From Aurantiacibacter sp. MUD61 (GTDB lineage Bacteria > Pseudomonadota > Alphaproteobacteria > Sphingomonadales > Sphingomonadaceae), in the NCBI RefSeq assembly GCF_027912455.1, contig NZ_CP115446.1:2193501-2257500 (forward strand): 64,000 bases of DNA, in the 5' to 3' direction. The notes below the pieces were generated by a model that saw only the letters and a list, made by a program, of their open reading frames with translations, made no database searches and was not told the origin of the DNA. Positions 62,945 through 64,000 of this stretch are shown here, piece by piece. The first letter of the stretch is position 1. Every line of letters starts with the position of its first letter. The translations under genes and the position numbers were made by a program.

Positions 62945-63820
62945 ATGCGCATGTTCCTTACCGCCGTTTTGGCCTTGGTTGGATTTGGCGGACCTGCCTA
63001 CGGACAAGATGTCGATGGTCCAGAAACATCAAGCGATGCGCCCGTGCAAATCATGGTACTCGGGTCTTATCACTTCGCCAATCCCGGCCAGGATGAGGTA
63101 AACCTGAACGCGCCGGATATGCTTGTCGACACACGGCAGCGCGAGCTGCAAATTCTGGCAGAGGCGCTTGCGGAGTGGCGACCGACACGGATTGCGGTCG
63201 AATCGCAAGCTTCCGCTCCCGATTTTGCGCTTCCCACCTTTGCTAACGCGGAAACTCTTCTTCGCCAGCAGCGCAATGAGAGCATTCAGATTGGCTATCG
63301 GCTGGCACTGATGCTGGGGCATGAAGAAGTGTACGGCTTCGACGAGCGTGCGGACGATGATGAGCCCGATTACTTCCCATTCGGTGCGCTGCAGGAGTTT
63401 GCGCAGGCCAATGGTCAAATGCCGGTTATCGAAAATGCACTAGGTCAAACGCAGGCGATGATTTCTGCGCAGGAGGAGGTGCTACCGGATATTTCGGTTG
63501 CTGCATCGCTAATCCCACACAACGACCCGGCAGTGATCGAGGACGGACATGATGCGGTGTATTATTCGTTCCTGCTGATCGGCGATGGCGATGCACAGCC
63601 GGGTGCCGAACTCAATGCCTATTGGTACATGCGCAACGCAAAGATGTTCGCCAAGCTGGCGGAAATCGCCCAGCCTGGGGACCGGGTGCTGGCTATAGTT
63701 GGGAGCGGCCATGCGAGATGGCTTCGCCATTTTGCGCGCACCGTACCGGGCTTCGAGCTTGTGGAGGCAATGCCCTATCTCCGCGCGGCAGACATCGCAT
63801 CCGAGATGGATGCCCAATAA
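62945..63820 (+). CDS. Secreted DUF5694-like protein
   Basis: A 291-residue precursor with a signal peptide (about 1-20, ending AYGQ). The mature domain opens with IMVLGSYHFANPGQD and closes with AIVGSGHARWLRHFARTVPG, resembling the Tiki/TraB and ChaN-like fold of putative metalloproteins (DUF5694). Both histidines lie where a metal site could be. ATG 62945 has GGGAGG 7 bases upstream. No neighbour points to a pathway. Confidence 0.75.
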   Translation: MRMFLTAVLALVGFGGPAYGQDVDGPETSSDAPVQIMVLGSYHFANPGQDEVNLNAPDMLVDTRQRELQILAEALAEWRPTRIAVESQASAPDFALPTFANAETLLRQQRNESIQIGYRLALMLGHEEVYGFDERADDDEPDYFPFGALQEFAQANGQMPVIENALGQTQAMISAQEEVLPDISVAASLIPHNDPAVIEDGHDAVYYSFLLIGDGDAQPGAELNAYWYMRNAKMFAKLAEIAQPGDRVLAIVGSGHARWLRHFARTVPGFELVEAMPYLRAADIASEMDAQ

Positions 63821-63835
63821 GTCGCGACCGCGAAC

Positions 63836-64000
63836 CTAGCCCCGCGTCACGGTAACCTGCATGAATTGCGGTTGGCTCTTGGGAGCACCTTCTTCGCCGA
63901 GCGATAGCGGGTAGTTGCCCGGCGGTAGCGCGGCGAGCGGCATTCCTGCAGCGGCGAGGGCGTAGGGTGAGATGCGGTGACGTGTCACCAGTCCGCCGGC
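63836..64000 (-). CDS. C-terminal fragment of an unrecognised protein (runs off window)
   Basis: On the minus strand the frame is open from base 64000 to TAG at 63836-63838, 54 codons. It ends in MPLAALPPGNYPLSLGEEG followed by a short tail MQVTVTRG. The codon pattern looks coding and no other frame is better, but the N-terminal part is missing and no family is recognisable. It is convergent with the DUF5694-like gene. Confidence 0.5.
   Translation of the reverse strand, partial: AGGLVTRHRISPYALAAAGMPLAALPPGNYPLSLGEEGAPKSQPQFMQVTVTRG

Noticed and set aside
1..64000. CRISPR arrays, insertion sequences, integrases or phage genes
   Set aside because: No regularly spaced repeats, transposase motifs or phage structural genes were found on either strand.

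Overview
The window is a gene-dense, high-GC stretch of bacterial chromosome. It reads as Alphaproteobacteria, order Sphingomonadales, most likely an Erythrobacteraceae-type organism (Erythrobacter / Altererythrobacter / Qipengyuania relatives). This rests on gene content and order (rpsB-tsf-pyrH-frr-uppS-cdsA-dxr-rseP-bamA-skp-fabZ; a ccmC-ccmI block; an otsB-GH15-otsA block), on GGAAC-N16/17-CGTT promoters of the alphaproteobacterial general stress sigma factor EcfG, and on skp being followed directly by fabZ with no lpxD or lpxA, as expected for glycosphingolipid-bearing sphingomonads. The genus assignment is an inference.

Layout. 1-12.6 kb: translation factors (S2, EF-Ts, RRF), UMP kinase, then isoprenoid/phospholipid and envelope genes (UppS, CdsA, Dxr, RseP, BamA, Skp, FabZ); a DUF1963-like gene interrupts tsf and pyrH. 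12.6-14.7 kb: a REP-like palindrome, L31, a GFA-family protein, a small membrane protein, a 2OG-Fe(II) oxygenase and tRNA-His. 14.8-21 kb: a Leu/Glu-type dehydrogenase and seven translationally coupled cytochrome c maturation genes (ccmC, D, E, F, G, H, I). 21-30.4 kb: a Kup potassium transporter, an APC permease, then leftward dapF-mtaB-ftsY-yciB and a GGDEF-EAL protein. 30.5-36.6 kb: an EVE-domain protein, CsbD and a short-chain dehydrogenase (the last two behind EcfG-type promoters), a ThDP enzyme, an LplT-like MFS carrier and PgsA. 36.7-47.2 kb: a class A beta-lactamase-like lipoprotein, OxyR and RNase D (leftward), AspRS, a DUF2383 protein, AcpP-FabF-MltG, a 2H phosphoesterase, a Popeye-like membrane protein and tRNA-Met. 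47.2-58.7 kb: DEAD-box helicase, cupredoxin-like lipoprotein, DksA-like protein, M50-like membrane protein, the trehalose block, a response regulator, two MAPEG paralogues and a threonine dehydratase. 58.8-64 kb: a deoxyhypusine-synthase-like protein, DUF3137/LemA, a PLP decarboxylase of the ornithine type with a structured leader, and a DUF5694-like secreted protein.

How it fits together. Most of the window is housekeeping. The more unusual layer is stress and polyamine biology: three good EcfG-type promoters precede csbD, a dehydrogenase and the deoxyhypusine-synthase-like gene; the last lies about 1.7 kb from an ornithine-type decarboxylase whose leader may fold over its own ribosome binding site. 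No CRISPR array, insertion sequence, prophage or plasmid gene was seen. Gaps longer than 200 bases (1392-1672, 12591-12793, 42962-43205, 49730-49949, 58655-58890) hold only the terminators, repeat or promoter sites listed, or nothing I could recognise; no gene-free gap exceeds 300 bases.
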